DNA of 64,000 nt from Thermohalobaculum xanthum (GTDB taxonomy: Bacteria > Pseudomonadota > Alphaproteobacteria > Rhodobacterales > Rhodobacteraceae), in contig NZ_JAEHHL010000002.1 of NCBI RefSeq assembly GCF_016623495.1, positions 62,001 through 126,000 of the forward strand, given 5' to 3'. Positions 22,911 to 32,747 of this stretch are shown here, piece by piece. Below the pieces are notes generated by a model that saw only the letters and a list, made by a program, of their open reading frames with translations, did not search any database and had not been told where the DNA came from. Each line of letters begins with the position of its first letter. The stretch's first letter is position 1. The translations under genes and the position numbers were made by a program.

Positions 22911-22942
22911 GCGCCTGCGGGACCCAGAGGGGAGAGACGGGG

Positions 22943-24295
22943 ATGACCACCGGGGATGACGCGGCAGCGCGGCTCGACGCGAAACGCCGCGAGCTTGAAG
23001 CTCTGACCGCCGAGATCGCGGCCCTCGAGGCCGCGACGGGCAAGAAGAAGCCTGCACCCGTCTCGCCGCTGGCGCCCGCCAGCTTCCCGGACCTTCCGGC
23101 GATCGCCGGCGTGCGCCTCGCCGCGGGCCAGGCCGGGGTGCGGTACAAGGGGCGGCTCGACGTGATGCTGGCCGAGCTCGCACCAGGCTCGGTCATGGCC
23201 GGCACCTTCACCCGCTCGTCGACGCGCTCGGCCCCGGTGCTGTGGTGCGAGGAGCGGATCGCCGCCCTCTCCGCCGCCGCCGAGGGTCCCCTCGGGATCG
23301 TCGTGAACTCCGGTAACTCCAACGCCTTCACCGGGCGAAACGGTCGCGAGGCCGTCGAGCGCGTGATGGAGGCGGCGGGCAAGGCCCTCGGCACCGCGCC
23401 GGGCAACTGCTTCATGGCGTCGACCGGGGTCATCGGCGAGCCGCTCCCGCACGAGCGCATCACCGCCAAGCTCGACGAACTCGTCGCCGCGCTCTCGCCC
23501 GACGCGATGGAGCCCGCCGCGCGCGCCATCATGACAACCGACACCTTCCCGAAGGGTGCGGTCGCCCGCGCCGACATCGACGGCGCTCGGGTGACCATCT
23601 CGGGCTTTGCCAAGGGCTCGGGGATGATCGCGCCCGACATGGGCACCATGCTCGTCTTCATCTTCACCGACTGCTCGATCGCGCAGCCTCTGCTGCAAGC
23701 GCTGGTGCGCGAACTGACCGATCGCAGTTTCAACGCCATCACGGTGGATGGCGACACCTCGACCTCGGACACGCTCCTCGTGGGCGCGACAGGCAAGGCC
23801 GCGATGGCGCCGATCACGGACAAGACAGATCCACGCCTGCCGGCCTTCGCCGCGGCGCTCGAGGACGTGATGCGCGATCTCGCGATCCAGGTCGTCAAGG
23901 ACGGCGAGGGCGCCACCAAGCTCGTGCGCATCACCGTTGCGGGCGCCGAAAGCGTCGCGGCGGCCCGGCGCATCGGGCTCGCCATCGCCAACTCGCCGCT
24001 CGTCAAGACCGCGGTCGCGGGCGAAGATCCGAACTGGGGCCGTATCGTGATGGCCGTCGGCAAGTCGGGCGAGAAGGCTGATCGCGATCGCCTGTCAATC
24101 CGCTTCGGCGACATCCTCGTGGCCGAGAAGGGCTGGGTATCGCCTGCCTACCGCGAGGCCGATGGAGCCGCCTACATGAAGCGCCAGGAGATCGACGTGC
24201 ATGTCGACGTCGGCGTCGGAACCGCCGAGGCGAGCGTCTGGACCTGCGACCTGACCAAGCGCTACATCGAGATCAATGCCGACTACCGCTCCTGA
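22943..24295 (+). CDS. argJ: bifunctional glutamate N-acetyltransferase / amino-acid acetyltransferase ArgJ
   Basis: 450 residues, about 40 longer than usual because of an N-terminal charged coiled-coil-like extension (residues ~8-36, [20 protein letters not shown]). The ArgJ core follows from [20 protein letters not shown]. The self-cleavage site reads [15 protein letters not shown]: the nucleophilic Thr235 is present, with Gly rather than the often-seen Ala before it. The enzyme transfers acetyl from N-acetylornithine to glutamate in arginine synthesis. The start overlaps no other gene, and a shorter start would have to be GTG/TTG inside the extension. The end overlaps mutT by 20 bases. Confidence 0.96.
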   Translation: MTTGDDAAARLDAKRRELEALTAEIAALEAATGKKKPAPVSPLAPASFPDLPAIAGVRLAAGQAGVRYKGRLDVMLAELAPGSVMAGTFTRSSTRSAPVLWCEERIAALSAAAEGPLGIVVNSGNSNAFTGRNGREAVERVMEAAGKALGTAPGNCFMASTGVIGEPLPHERITAKLDELVAALSPDAMEPAARAIMTTDTFPKGAVARADIDGARVTISGFAKGSGMIAPDMGTMLVFIFTDCSIAQPLLQALVRELTDRSFNAITVDGDTSTSDTLLVGATGKAAMAPITDKTDPRLPAFAAALEDVMRDLAIQVVKDGEGATKLVRITVAGAESVAAARRIGLAIANSPLVKTAVAGEDPNWGRIVMAVGKSGEKADRDRLSIRFGDILVAEKGWVSPAYREADGAAYMKRQEIDVHVDVGVGTAEASVWTCDLTKRYIEINADYRS

Positions 24296-24704
24296 TCCGG
24301 GCGCCAAGCCCGTCGTCCTCGTAGCGGCGGTCGCGCTGATCGACCCGGACGGCCGCGTCCTGCTGGCCGAGCGCCCCGCCGGCAAGTCGATGGCGGGCCT
24401 GTGGGAGTTCCCGGGCGGCAAGGTCGAGCCCGGCGAGACGCCGGAAGCCTGCCTGATCCGCGAACTGCACGAGGAACTGGGGATCGACACCTGGGCCAGC
24501 TGCCTCGCCCCGCTGACCTTCGCCAGCCATGCCTATGACGGCTTCCACCTGCTGATGCCGCTCTATGCCTGCCGCAAATGGCAAGGAACGGTCACGGCCC
24601 GCGAGGGGCAGCGCCTTGCATGGGTGCGCAAGGGCGAGTTGCGCAGCTATCAGATGCCGCCCGCGGATCTGCCATTGATCCCGATCCTGCAGGACTGGCT
24701 GTGA
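24276..24704 (+). CDS. mutT: 8-oxo-dGTP diphosphatase MutT
   Basis: 142 residues, typical length. The Nudix box is complete: [20 protein letters not shown] followed by ELGI, supplying the metal-binding Glu residues. [15 protein letters not shown] is typical of MutT/NudG enzymes that hydrolyse oxidised dGTP and so prevent A:T to C:G mutation. The start lies 20 bases inside argJ, so translation is probably coupled to it. argJ-mutT adjacency is common in Rhodobacterales as far as I recall. Confidence 0.93.
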   Translation: MPTTAPDPGAKPVVLVAAVALIDPDGRVLLAERPAGKSMAGLWEFPGGKVEPGETPEACLIRELHEELGIDTWASCLAPLTFASHAYDGFHLLMPLYACRKWQGTVTAREGQRLAWVRKGELRSYQMPPADLPLIPILQDWL

Positions 24705-24831
24705 CGGATGGCAGCGGCCATCCCGGCGCCGCAGTTGGGGTAGAGCGGCCATTGTCTGACGCCTTGGAAACCATTTTTTAACCATCTTGGCAGCCTATGT
24801 TCCAAAGCACCCGTTTCTCGCATGGGGTGAC

Positions 24832-26091
24832 ATGGCGCAGGGAAGCACGCCAGACACAGTGCTACGCGAATGCCTGAGATCCGGTCTCGGCGCCGAGGCG
24901 CTGCGCCTTGTCGACGCGCATGTGGACCTGCGTCTGCCGCACCGCATCGTGACCGGCGCGCCGTCTCTGCGCGCGGGGGTGAGCGCCCTTTGCGCATGGC
25001 TTGCGCAGGCGCCGAACGGCGACGGTGACGCGGTCGCGATCTGGCAGGACAACGACGCACCGCTCCCCGTCGACAGCCGTGCCGAGCCGGTCCCGATCCT
25101 GATCGAGGTGGCGCGCCGTGCCGCGCGATCGGATGGGACCGAACCCGCCAGCTTCCATCCCGACCTGCTTCAGGCGGCTGATGCGCTGGGCGCGGAGATC
25201 ATCGGGCCATCGGCGGATCCCGATGGCGTTCTCCGGCTCGGTCTTCGCTTCACCAGCCGCGCTGCGCCCTCGTCCAGCCCGCTCGCGTCGCACTGGGGCA
25301 AGGCGATGCAGGGGCGGCGCCTGCTCGTCTTTCGCCGCACGGCCTTCGACCGGCGCCGGGTCGAGCGCTCGCTCGCGGCGCTCGGACTCGTGACGCAGGT
25401 CGTTGCGTCGGAAGACGCGGCGCTCGATGCGTTGTCGGCTGCCCGGCGCGAGGGCAAGCCTTACGACCTCATGCTGGTCGGCAAGCAGGCCCTGGGCGCC
25501 GACCCCGTGCTGGTTCTGCGGCGGTTGCAGGCCCCGCCGGGCCCCGTGCCGCGGATCGTTCTCGTCGATCCCGAGGACACCAAGTCGGCAAGCTTCCCGG
25601 GCGTCGAGCGCATCGTCCCGCAGCGCTGCCACTGGCGGCGCGTGATCGACGCGCTCTGTGATCTCGCCGAGCCCGAGGCGTCCTGCGAGGCGGGACACGG
25701 ATCTTCCATCCCCGCCTTCGGCGGCCGACGCATCCTGATCGCCGAGGATGTGCGGACCAACCAGGCCCTGCTGCGCGCCATGCTCGCCCCCACGGGGGCC
25801 AACGTGACCATCACGTCGGATGGCGCCCAGGCGGTCGAGGCGATGCAGACCGCGCCCGCGGATCTCGTGCTGATGGACATCCAGATGCCGGTGATGGACG
25901 GGCTCGAAGCCGCGCGCCAGATCCGCGCGCTCGGCCACCCGGCGCGGATCATCGCGCTGACCGCGCATGCCCGCGACACCGACCGGGCGCGCTACCTGTC
26001 ATCGGGTATGGATGGCTATCTCGCCAAGCCGATCCGGGTCGACGACCTCTACGCCGTTCTCGCCGACGCCCTCGCCGCCGAGGCAGGCTAA
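24832..26091 (+). CDS. response regulator derived from a hybrid histidine kinase (degenerate ATPase and receiver, one intact receiver)
   Basis: 419 residues from ATG 24832 (GGGGTGA just upstream; a TTG 45 bases earlier is possible). Residues ~290-410 form an intact receiver: acidic pair in ILIAEDVRTNQ, phospho-acceptor Asp in LVLMDIQMPVMDG, and Lys in YLAKPI. Residues ~160-280 look like a second receiver (LLVFRRTAFDRRRVERSLAA) without the acceptor Asp (YDLMLVGKQAL). Residues ~30-155 resemble a decayed HATPase domain (LPHRIVTGAPSLRAGVSALC; AEIIGPSADPDGVLRLGLRF) lacking the N and G boxes. No phosphorylatable His domain is present, so it probably receives phosphate from another kinase. Confidence 0.75.
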   Translation: MAQGSTPDTVLRECLRSGLGAEALRLVDAHVDLRLPHRIVTGAPSLRAGVSALCAWLAQAPNGDGDAVAIWQDNDAPLPVDSRAEPVPILIEVARRAARSDGTEPASFHPDLLQAADALGAEIIGPSADPDGVLRLGLRFTSRAAPSSSPLASHWGKAMQGRRLLVFRRTAFDRRRVERSLAALGLVTQVVASEDAALDALSAARREGKPYDLMLVGKQALGADPVLVLRRLQAPPGPVPRIVLVDPEDTKSASFPGVERIVPQRCHWRRVIDALCDLAEPEASCEAGHGSSIPAFGGRRILIAEDVRTNQALLRAMLAPTGANVTITSDGAQAVEAMQTAPADLVLMDIQMPVMDGLEAARQIRALGHPARIIALTAHARDTDRARYLSSGMDGYLAKPIRVDDLYAVLADALAAEAG

Positions 26092-26109
26092 GACCCGGCG
26101 GCCGCCGGC

Positions 26110-26886
26110 TCAGGCGGCGCCGCGCCGTCCAGATCGCGCATCGCGGGCCGCGCGCGCATCCGCACCGAACGCCTCGAACAGCGCTCGATTGAGCGGGTCC
26201 TGCACGGCGTCGTATTCGGCATGCCACTGCACCCCTAGGGCAAAGGCCCGCGCCCCGTCGATCGAGATGGCCTCGACCGTGCCATCATCGGCATGGCCCT
26301 CGAGCACGATGCGGCCACCCGGGCTCCAGACCGCCTGGCCATGCAGCGAGTTCGTCTCCGCCTCGGTGATGCCCAGCAGGCGATGAAACGCGCCGCCTTC
26401 GCGAAAGTGGACGCGGTGGCGCTTGGCGAAGATCACACCGTGATCCTTCTCGCCCTTGGGCATGCGGTGGTTCATGCGCCCCGGCAGGTCACGGATCTCG
26501 GGATGCAATGTGCCGCCGTAGGCCACGTTCATTTCCTGGATGCCGCGGCAGATGCCGAAGACCGGCTTGCCGGCCTCGGTCATCGCGCGGATCAGCGGCA
26601 AGGTCACGCCGTCGCGTCCCCGGTCGAACGGACCATGCGCCTCGGTCTCGGCCTCGCCATAGCATTCGGGATGCACGTTCGGGCGCGCGCCCGTCAGCAC
26701 CAGCCCGTCCAGCAGGTCGACCAGCTCGCCGGTCGAGGCCGCATCCGGCATTCCAGGCAGGATCAGCGGCAGCCCGCCCGCCACCGCCGCCACCGCCTCG
26801 GGCGTGCGCTCGCCGCAGATCTGGGCGAGGAAGGTGTCGTCGATCATGTGCCGATAGGCGGTGACGCCAATGACAGGACGGCTCAT
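26110..26886 (-). CDS. gamma-glutamyl-gamma-aminobutyrate hydrolase (PuuD-like, peptidase C26)
   Basis: 258 residues. Class I glutamine amidotransferase fold with nucleophile Cys113 in VFGICRGIQEMNVAYGGTL and the catalytic His in ALGVQWHAEYD. PuuD frees GABA from gamma-glutamyl-GABA at the end of the Puu putrescine pathway. The rest of that pathway (puuA, puuB) lies about 23 kb further on, so function in the same route is plausible but not shown. It converges with the receiver-domain gene (18-base gap). Confidence 0.87.
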   Translation of the reverse strand: MSRPVIGVTAYRHMIDDTFLAQICGERTPEAVAAVAGGLPLILPGMPDAASTGELVDLLDGLVLTGARPNVHPECYGEAETEAHGPFDRGRDGVTLPLIRAMTEAGKPVFGICRGIQEMNVAYGGTLHPEIRDLPGRMNHRMPKGEKDHGVIFAKRHRVHFREGGAFHRLLGITEAETNSLHGQAVWSPGGRIVLEGHADDGTVEAISIDGARAFALGVQWHAEYDAVQDPLNRALFEAFGADARAARDARSGRRGAA

Positions 26887-27004
26887 TCGCGTTCCTCCCG
26901 ACGCGCCGGGGAGCGCGTCGCCAGCGGCTGCCGACCATCGGTCGCCCCGGGCCTCCGGACCCTTGGGCCCGGCACCAGGCGCCCCGCGATCGCGCGAGCC
27001 GGCC

Positions 27005-27358
<354 letters not shown>

Positions 27359-27397
27359 TTAGCCTCTTGCGAGCCAGAGCGGAAGTCCCGGGGGCGC

Positions 27398-28642
27398 TCA
27401 CTCGCCGGGCTGGGCCATCGCCGACGGACGCGGCCGCCACAGCGTCTCGTTCCCGGCCTGGGGGTGGCGCGGAACCAGGAAGGCAAGCCCCAGCGACACG
27501 ATTGCCAGCGCCGCAGCCAGCGCAAAGACCGCGCCGGGTTGCGCCAGCCACAGCAGGCCCAGTGGCGCGGGCAGGGTCACGGCGGCAATATGGTTGATCG
27601 TGAACGCCACCGCGGCCGTCGGCGCCTGGTCGGCAGGGTCCGCGATCTTCTGGAAGTAGGTCTTGTGCGCGATCGCGAGCGAGAACAGCATGTGGTCCGC
27701 GACATAGAGCGCCATCGCCAGCCACACGCTCCATTCGAAGAAGTAGATCCCGGCATAGAGCGAGAACACCGTGAGCAGGCCGACATATTCGAGCTTCAGC
27801 GCCGTCGACTCGCCCAGGCGCTGGATCAGCCTGCCGGCGTAGGGCGCGAACAGCATCACGGCGATGTAGTTGACCAGCATCAGCCCGGTGACCTCGTGCA
27901 CCTTCAGGTCGAAGCGCTCGACCATCATGAAGGGCGCGAAGACGACGAAGATCTGCCGCCGCGCACCGCCGATGAAGATCAGCGCGTAGTAGAGCCAGTA
28001 GCGCCGCCGCAGCACCATCTGCTTGTTCTGGATGACGGGCGCCTCGAAACGCGGAAAGGCGATCCAGCAGAACGCCGCGATCGCGGCGCAGGCCAGCCCC
28101 GCCGCCCAGTAGACCGTCGAGTAGCTCAGCCCCAGCTCGCGCCAGGCGAAGATGATCAGGCCGAACACCACCAGCGAGCCGAAGGACCCCGCGGCAACGA
28201 TGCGGCCGATCGCCCGCGGCGCGTGCTCTTTCGGCAGCCACTGGAGCTGCAGCGACTGGTTGATCGTCTCGAAGTAGTGGAACCCGACCGACGAGAGCGT
28301 GGTCGTGATCATCAGCCCCCAGAAGCTGGGGAACTCGCCCGTGATCGCGGTGCCCAGCCCCAGCAGGATCAGCGACAGGTAGGCGAGCAGTTGCTCGCGC
28401 ATGATCAGCAGGATCCAGACCACGAGGAAGGCGAGGAAGCCGGGGATCTCGCGCGCGACGTGCAGCACGCCGATGTCGAACCCGTCGAAGGCGGCCTTCT
28501 CGACCACGAAGTTGTTGAGCAACGCCATCCATGTCGCGAACGCCAGCGGCGAGGCGATGGCCATCAGCATCAACAGGGTCTCGGGCCGCCGCCAGCGCGG
28601 CAGATGGTCGACGGCTCCGACGGGGACAGCGGGCTGCGGCAT
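27398..28642 (-). CDS. MFS transporter
   Basis: 414 residues, 12 predicted membrane segments, start ATG 28642 (MPQPAVPVGAVDHL). The sequence is unlike the common drug exporters: the region around FHYFETINQSLQLQWLPKEH and ARRQIFVVFAPFMMVERF is distinctive. Substrate unknown. It stands alone on the minus strand, divergent from the SulP gene (197-base gap), and lies about 70 bases upstream of the ferredoxin gene on the same strand. Confidence 0.82.
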   Translation of the reverse strand: MPQPAVPVGAVDHLPRWRRPETLLMLMAIASPLAFATWMALLNNFVVEKAAFDGFDIGVLHVAREIPGFLAFLVVWILLIMREQLLAYLSLILLGLGTAITGEFPSFWGLMITTTLSSVGFHYFETINQSLQLQWLPKEHAPRAIGRIVAAGSFGSLVVFGLIIFAWRELGLSYSTVYWAAGLACAAIAAFCWIAFPRFEAPVIQNKQMVLRRRYWLYYALIFIGGARRQIFVVFAPFMMVERFDLKVHEVTGLMLVNYIAVMLFAPYAGRLIQRLGESTALKLEYVGLLTVFSLYAGIYFFEWSVWLAMALYVADHMLFSLAIAHKTYFQKIADPADQAPTAAVAFTINHIAAVTLPAPLGLLWLAQPGAVFALAAALAIVSLGLAFLVPRHPQAGNETLWRPRPSAMAQPGE

Positions 28643-28839
28643 GCAGGGAAATCTCCAGCGAATGCGGTAGCCGTAGCCTGTTCTCCCGGCCCGCACCAGC
28701 GCCAAACATCGCAAGACAGTTATTCACGCGGCGCAACAACCCGCACCTGGAACAATCGCCGTCACTGGCGCGCTTGCCCGGCGTCGCGCCCCCGAAGTAG
28801 GCTCGCATGCCGCTGTGTCTGGCGCGTGGGGGGTGCTGC

Positions 28840-30474
28840 ATGAGCCCGCTATCGGCCCAAAGCTTGCGGGGCGACATCTTTGGCGGGCTGACGGCGGCGG
28901 TGGTCGCGCTGCCGCTGGCGCTTGCCTTCGGCGTCGCCTCGGGCGCGGGGGCAGTGGCCGGGCTCTGGGGCGCGATCGCGGTCGGCTTCTTCGCTGCGGT
29001 GTTCGGCGGCACGCGGGCGCAGGTATCTGGCCCGACCGGCCCGATGACCGTCGTGATGGGCGCGGTCGTCGCGCAGTATTCCCACAACCTGGCCGAAGCC
29101 TTCACCATCGTCATGCTGGGCGGGCTGCTCCAGATCGGCTTCGGCATGGCGCGGCTGGGGCGTTTCGTCTCCTACACGCCCTACTCGGTCGTCTCGGGCT
29201 TCATGTCGGGGATCGGCGTCATCATCATCCTGATCCAGACCATGCCGTTCTTCGGCCTGCCGCCGGCACCGGGCGGGCCGCTTGGCGCAATCGCCGCATG
29301 GCCCGCGATCCCCGCGACCCTCAACGCCGAGGCGCTCGCGATCGGCATTGCCAGCCTCTTCGTGATGATCGCCTGGCCGCGCAACGCCGGGCGCCTCGTG
29401 CCCGCGCCGCTCGCGGCGCTGGCCGTCGGACTGTTGATGGGGCTGGTCGCGCTCGGCGGCGCACCCGTCATCGGCGAGGTGCCGCGCGGCCTCCCCCACC
29501 TCGTCATGCCGGTCATCGTCGTCGAGGACCTGCCTCAGGTGCTGCAGGCCGCGCTGGTGCTCGCGCTGCTCGGCTCGATCGACAGCCTGCTGACCTCGCT
29601 TGTCGCCGACTCGATCACTCGCACGCGCCACCACAGCGACCGCGAATTGATCGGTCAGGGCATCGGCAACCTCGCCGCCGGGCTGATCGGCGGCCTTCCG
29701 GGCGCCGGCGCCACGATGCGCACGGTGGTGAATGTCCGCGCCGGTGGCACGACACCCGTTTCGGGGGCGCTGCATGCGCTGGTGCTGCTGGCGCTCGCGT
29801 TCGGCCTCGGCCCGCTGGCCGAGCGCGTGCCGCACGCCGCACTCGCCGGCATCCTCCTCAAGGTCGGCTGGGACATCATCGACTGGGGCTATCTGAGGCG
29901 CCTGCGCCATGCCCCGCGCGACAAGGTGGCGGTGATGCTGATCACGCTGGGGCTGACGGTGTTCGTCGACCTGATCACCGCCGTCGCGGTCGGGCTGATC
30001 GTTGCCGGTTTCGCCACCGCGCGCTGGATGGAGGTCGAGGAGATGAAGGGCGTCGAGGCCATCGCCCTGCCCTCGCCCGGGGTCGCCCCCCTGTCGACCG
30101 AGACCGAGGCCGCGCTGAGCGGCAGCTCGGGCGCCGTGCAGCTGATCCGGCTGCGCGGGCGTTTCTCCTATGCCTCGGCGCGCCAGCTCACCCGCTCGCT
30201 GGCGCGGGCGGTCACGGGGACGCGGGCGGTGGTCTTCGACTTCACCGAGGCCGCGCACATCGACACCTCTGCCGCGATGGCGATCGAGGAGCTCGTTCTC
30301 GCCGCGCGCGAGGCCGGCGCGGTCTGCCATGTCGCGGCGCTGTCGGGGACCGCGCAGGCGACGCTCAGCGGGCTCGGCGTGCTCGATGCCGTGGGCGCCC
30401 GGCGGGTGCATGCCGACCGGGCCTCCGCCGTCGCTGCGGCCCTTGCCGAAATGGAAGGACGGGCGCCGGCCTGA
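28840..30474 (+). CDS. SulP-family anion transporter with STAS domain
   Basis: 544 residues from ATG 28840 (GGGGGG at short spacing); an alternative in-frame start lies 33 bases upstream. About 10-12 membrane segments, with the sulfate_transp signature region FGGTRAQVSGPTGPMTVVMG and the repeat LLGSIDSLLTSLVADSITRT. A C-terminal STAS domain begins near residue 420 (LIRLRGRFSYASARQL ... VFDFTEAAHIDTSAAMAIEE). Family members carry sulfate, bicarbonate (BicA) or dicarboxylates. No sulfur-assimilation or carbonic anhydrase gene is nearby to choose between them. Confidence 0.88.
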   Translation: MSPLSAQSLRGDIFGGLTAAVVALPLALAFGVASGAGAVAGLWGAIAVGFFAAVFGGTRAQVSGPTGPMTVVMGAVVAQYSHNLAEAFTIVMLGGLLQIGFGMARLGRFVSYTPYSVVSGFMSGIGVIIILIQTMPFFGLPPAPGGPLGAIAAWPAIPATLNAEALAIGIASLFVMIAWPRNAGRLVPAPLAALAVGLLMGLVALGGAPVIGEVPRGLPHLVMPVIVVEDLPQVLQAALVLALLGSIDSLLTSLVADSITRTRHHSDRELIGQGIGNLAAGLIGGLPGAGATMRTVVNVRAGGTTPVSGALHALVLLALAFGLGPLAERVPHAALAGILLKVGWDIIDWGYLRRLRHAPRDKVAVMLITLGLTVFVDLITAVAVGLIVAGFATARWMEVEEMKGVEAIALPSPGVAPLSTETEAALSGSSGAVQLIRLRGRFSYASARQLTRSLARAVTGTRAVVFDFTEAAHIDTSAAMAIEELVLAAREAGAVCHVAALSGTAQATLSGLGVLDAVGARRVHADRASAVAAALAEMEGRAPA

Positions 30475-30522
30475 TGGCCGCGCGCCCGCCCGGGACCTCC
30501 TGGCGCCCGCTGGCGCCCCCCG

Positions 30523-32535
30523 TCAGGAGGCGATGCGTCCGCCGCCTTCGCGCGTCACCACGACCACCGAGGGGCGCGGCGGCATGTTGGCCTCGAAATC
30601 CGGCCAGCGCGTCGCCGGATCCTCGAAGGTCGAGTCCCGCCCGAACGGCGCGTAGTCGCGCGCACCGTCGGTCGCGGGGTGTTGCACCGCCAGGAACAGG
30701 GTCTGCTGATCCGGAGTGAAGTACGGACCACACAGCTCCGCCCCGATGGGGCAGCGGAAGAACAGCTTCGAGGTGCCTCGCCCGGTGCCCTCGGCCTCGA
30801 GGGCATAGAGCCCGTCGGCCTTGCCCGTCTTGCTCCAGCCACTGCCCTGATCGGTCGAGACCCACAGCCGGCCATCGGCGTCGATCGCACAGTTGTCGGG
30901 CGAGGCGAACCAGCCATTGGCCGAGGTCTCGGGGTTCCACAGCGCACCGACCTCGGCGACAGCCGGATCGCCGCACTTGACCAGGATCTCCCAGCCCGCC
31001 TTGGGCGCGGCATGGTCACCGCCCGGAACGGTAAGCTCGACGATATGGCCGAAGGCGTTCTCGGCCCGCGGGTTGGCGGCGTCGACCTGGTCGGCCTTGC
31101 GCCTGGTGTTGTTGGTCAGCAGGACGTATACCTTGTCGCCGGCGGGCTGGACGTCCTCGGGCCGGTCCATCGGCGTCGCGCCCAGAAGATCGGACGCGAG
31201 CCGCGCGTCGATCACCACGTCGGCTTGGCTGGCGAAGCCGTTCTCGGCGGTCAGCGGCCCCTGCCCCTGCACCAGCGGCAGCCAGTCGACCGTGCCGTCG
31301 TCGTTGAACCGCGCGACCGACAGCTCGCCCTCCGAAAGAAGCCGCATGTCGGCGGCCTTGTCGCCGCTGACCTTGCCAGCCGAGACGAAACGATAGAGGT
31401 AGTCGAAGCGCGCATCGTCGCCCGAATAGACCACCACCCGCCCATCGGGGTTCTGGATCATCTCCGCCCCTTCATGGCGGAAGCGGCCCATCGCCGTGTG
31501 CTTGACCGGCAGCGCCGCGGGATCCATCGGATCAACCTCGACGATCCAGCCGAAACGGTTGATCTCGTTCGGCTCCTTGTCGATGTCGAAGCGCTCGTCG
31601 TACTGGCCCCAGTTGTACCACATGCCCGGGGCGCCATAGCGCTTGTGCCTGGCCGCGTCGGAATTGCCCGAGAGGTCCGGCTTGCCGTCGAAGCCGAGAT
31701 TGGTCGTCCAGAAATAGCCGTGGAAGTTCTCCTCGGCCATCAGGTAGGTGCCCCAGGGGGTAATGCCGCCCGCGCAGTTGTTGAGCGTGCCGATCACGCG
31801 CGTGCCGGTCGGATCGGCCTTGGTGCGCATGCGGTCGGTCCCGGCCGCCGGGCCGTCGATCGCCATTTCCGTGTCCAGCGCCGTGATGCGACGGTTCAGC
31901 GGGCTGTCCAGCACCACCGACCATCGCCCGTCAGCGTCGCGGGCGATCTCGACCACGGTGCCGCCATGGGCGGCCATCTCGATCTCGGCCAGCTCGCGCG
32001 TCATCCCGGCGAAGTCCGCCTTGTCCTGCCGGCCGAGGCCGGGGAACATCATTTCCTCGTTGGTGTATTCGTGGTTCACGCACAAGACGCCGCGCCTGCC
32101 CTCGGCGTCGAGGGGCACGAAGCCGACATAATCGTTGTTGTAGCCGAACTGCTTCTTCTGCGCCGCGGCGTTCTGGTTCATCGGGTCGAAGGCGGGCGCG
32201 TCAGCGGTGATGGGGTCTCCCCAGCGCAGCAGGATCTCGGCGCGGTAGCCCGGCGCGACATGATGCTTCTCGTCGACGCCCGCCTCGATCTCGTCGAATG
32301 CATAGCGCGAAGCACCCGCCCCAGCCGCCCGCGCCTCGGTGGCAGCGAGCATGGCGGTCGAGCCGAACAGCGCCGTCGCCGCCCCCACACCCAGCGCACC
32401 GCGCAGCACGTCGCGCCGGCCGTAGCGGCGGTTGATCACGTCGCCGAGGGTCTCGCTCAGCCGGTCATGGGTGGGGATGTCGTCGGCGGCCTCGAAGGCC
32501 TCGGCCTTGTTGGCGAAGGAATCGTCGCGGATCAT
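30523..32535 (-). CDS. phoX: PhoX-family secreted phosphatase (DUF839), Tat-exported
   Basis: 670 residues, the usual PhoX length. A twin-arginine signal, RRDVLRGALGVGAATALFG, lies at about residues 40-60 after a long n-region, as in other PhoX proteins. Core motifs are FGYNNDYVGFVPL, GVLCVNHEYTNEEMMFPG, NNCAGGITPWGTYLMAEENF, GWIVEVDP and GWFASPDNCAIDADGRLW. PhoX enzymes are Ca/Fe-dependent periplasmic phosphomonoesterases made under phosphate limitation. Four Pho-box repeats lie 46 bases upstream of the start, supporting PhoB control. It converges with the SulP gene. Confidence 0.92.
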   Translation of the reverse strand: MIRDDSFANKAEAFEAADDIPTHDRLSETLGDVINRRYGRRDVLRGALGVGAATALFGSTAMLAATEARAAGAGASRYAFDEIEAGVDEKHHVAPGYRAEILLRWGDPITADAPAFDPMNQNAAAQKKQFGYNNDYVGFVPLDAEGRRGVLCVNHEYTNEEMMFPGLGRQDKADFAGMTRELAEIEMAAHGGTVVEIARDADGRWSVVLDSPLNRRITALDTEMAIDGPAAGTDRMRTKADPTGTRVIGTLNNCAGGITPWGTYLMAEENFHGYFWTTNLGFDGKPDLSGNSDAARHKRYGAPGMWYNWGQYDERFDIDKEPNEINRFGWIVEVDPMDPAALPVKHTAMGRFRHEGAEMIQNPDGRVVVYSGDDARFDYLYRFVSAGKVSGDKAADMRLLSEGELSVARFNDDGTVDWLPLVQGQGPLTAENGFASQADVVIDARLASDLLGATPMDRPEDVQPAGDKVYVLLTNNTRRKADQVDAANPRAENAFGHIVELTVPGGDHAAPKAGWEILVKCGDPAVAEVGALWNPETSANGWFASPDNCAIDADGRLWVSTDQGSGWSKTGKADGLYALEAEGTGRGTSKLFFRCPIGAELCGPYFTPDQQTLFLAVQHPATDGARDYAPFGRDSTFEDPATRWPDFEANMPPRPSVVVVTREGGGRIAS

Positions 32536-32580
32536 CGGATCGTCCTCTGGGGGTTGGTGCCGCGCGCGACGCTAGTGATC

Positions 32581-32624
32581 CGATGTGACACTTGTTTGAC
32601 GCCTCCGCGACGTCTGCCCGACAG
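32581..32624 (-). promoter_or_regulatory. Pho-box array: four 11-bp direct repeats upstream of phoX
   Basis: Read on the minus strand the four consecutive 11-mers are CTGTCGGGCAG, ACGTCGCGGAG, GCGTCAAACAA and GTGTCACATCG. GTC is invariant at repeat positions 3-5, position 2 is always T or C, and the spacing is exactly 11 bp, the spacing of PhoB dimer half-sites (consensus CTGTCAT). The array ends 46 bases before the phoX start codon, where a PhoB activator site is expected. Confidence 0.75.
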
Positions 32625-32747
32625 TCCCGACCCCCGAGGGCGTCGGCTCCGCATCAGAAAATCGCGGGCATTGAGCAGGGTCAAGGCGCGAGCGCGCTGA
32701 AAATGATAAGGGAAAACAAGATCTGAAGGAATGAAAGGCGCCTCGTG

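Noticed and set aside
24765..24785. Intrinsic terminator at the T-run after mutT
   Set aside because: Six T are present, but no GC-rich hairpin precedes them.
26096..26109. CCGGCGGCCGCCGG palindrome as a terminator between converging genes
   Set aside because: No loop, overlaps the end of the coding region and has no T-run; such words are common in this genome.
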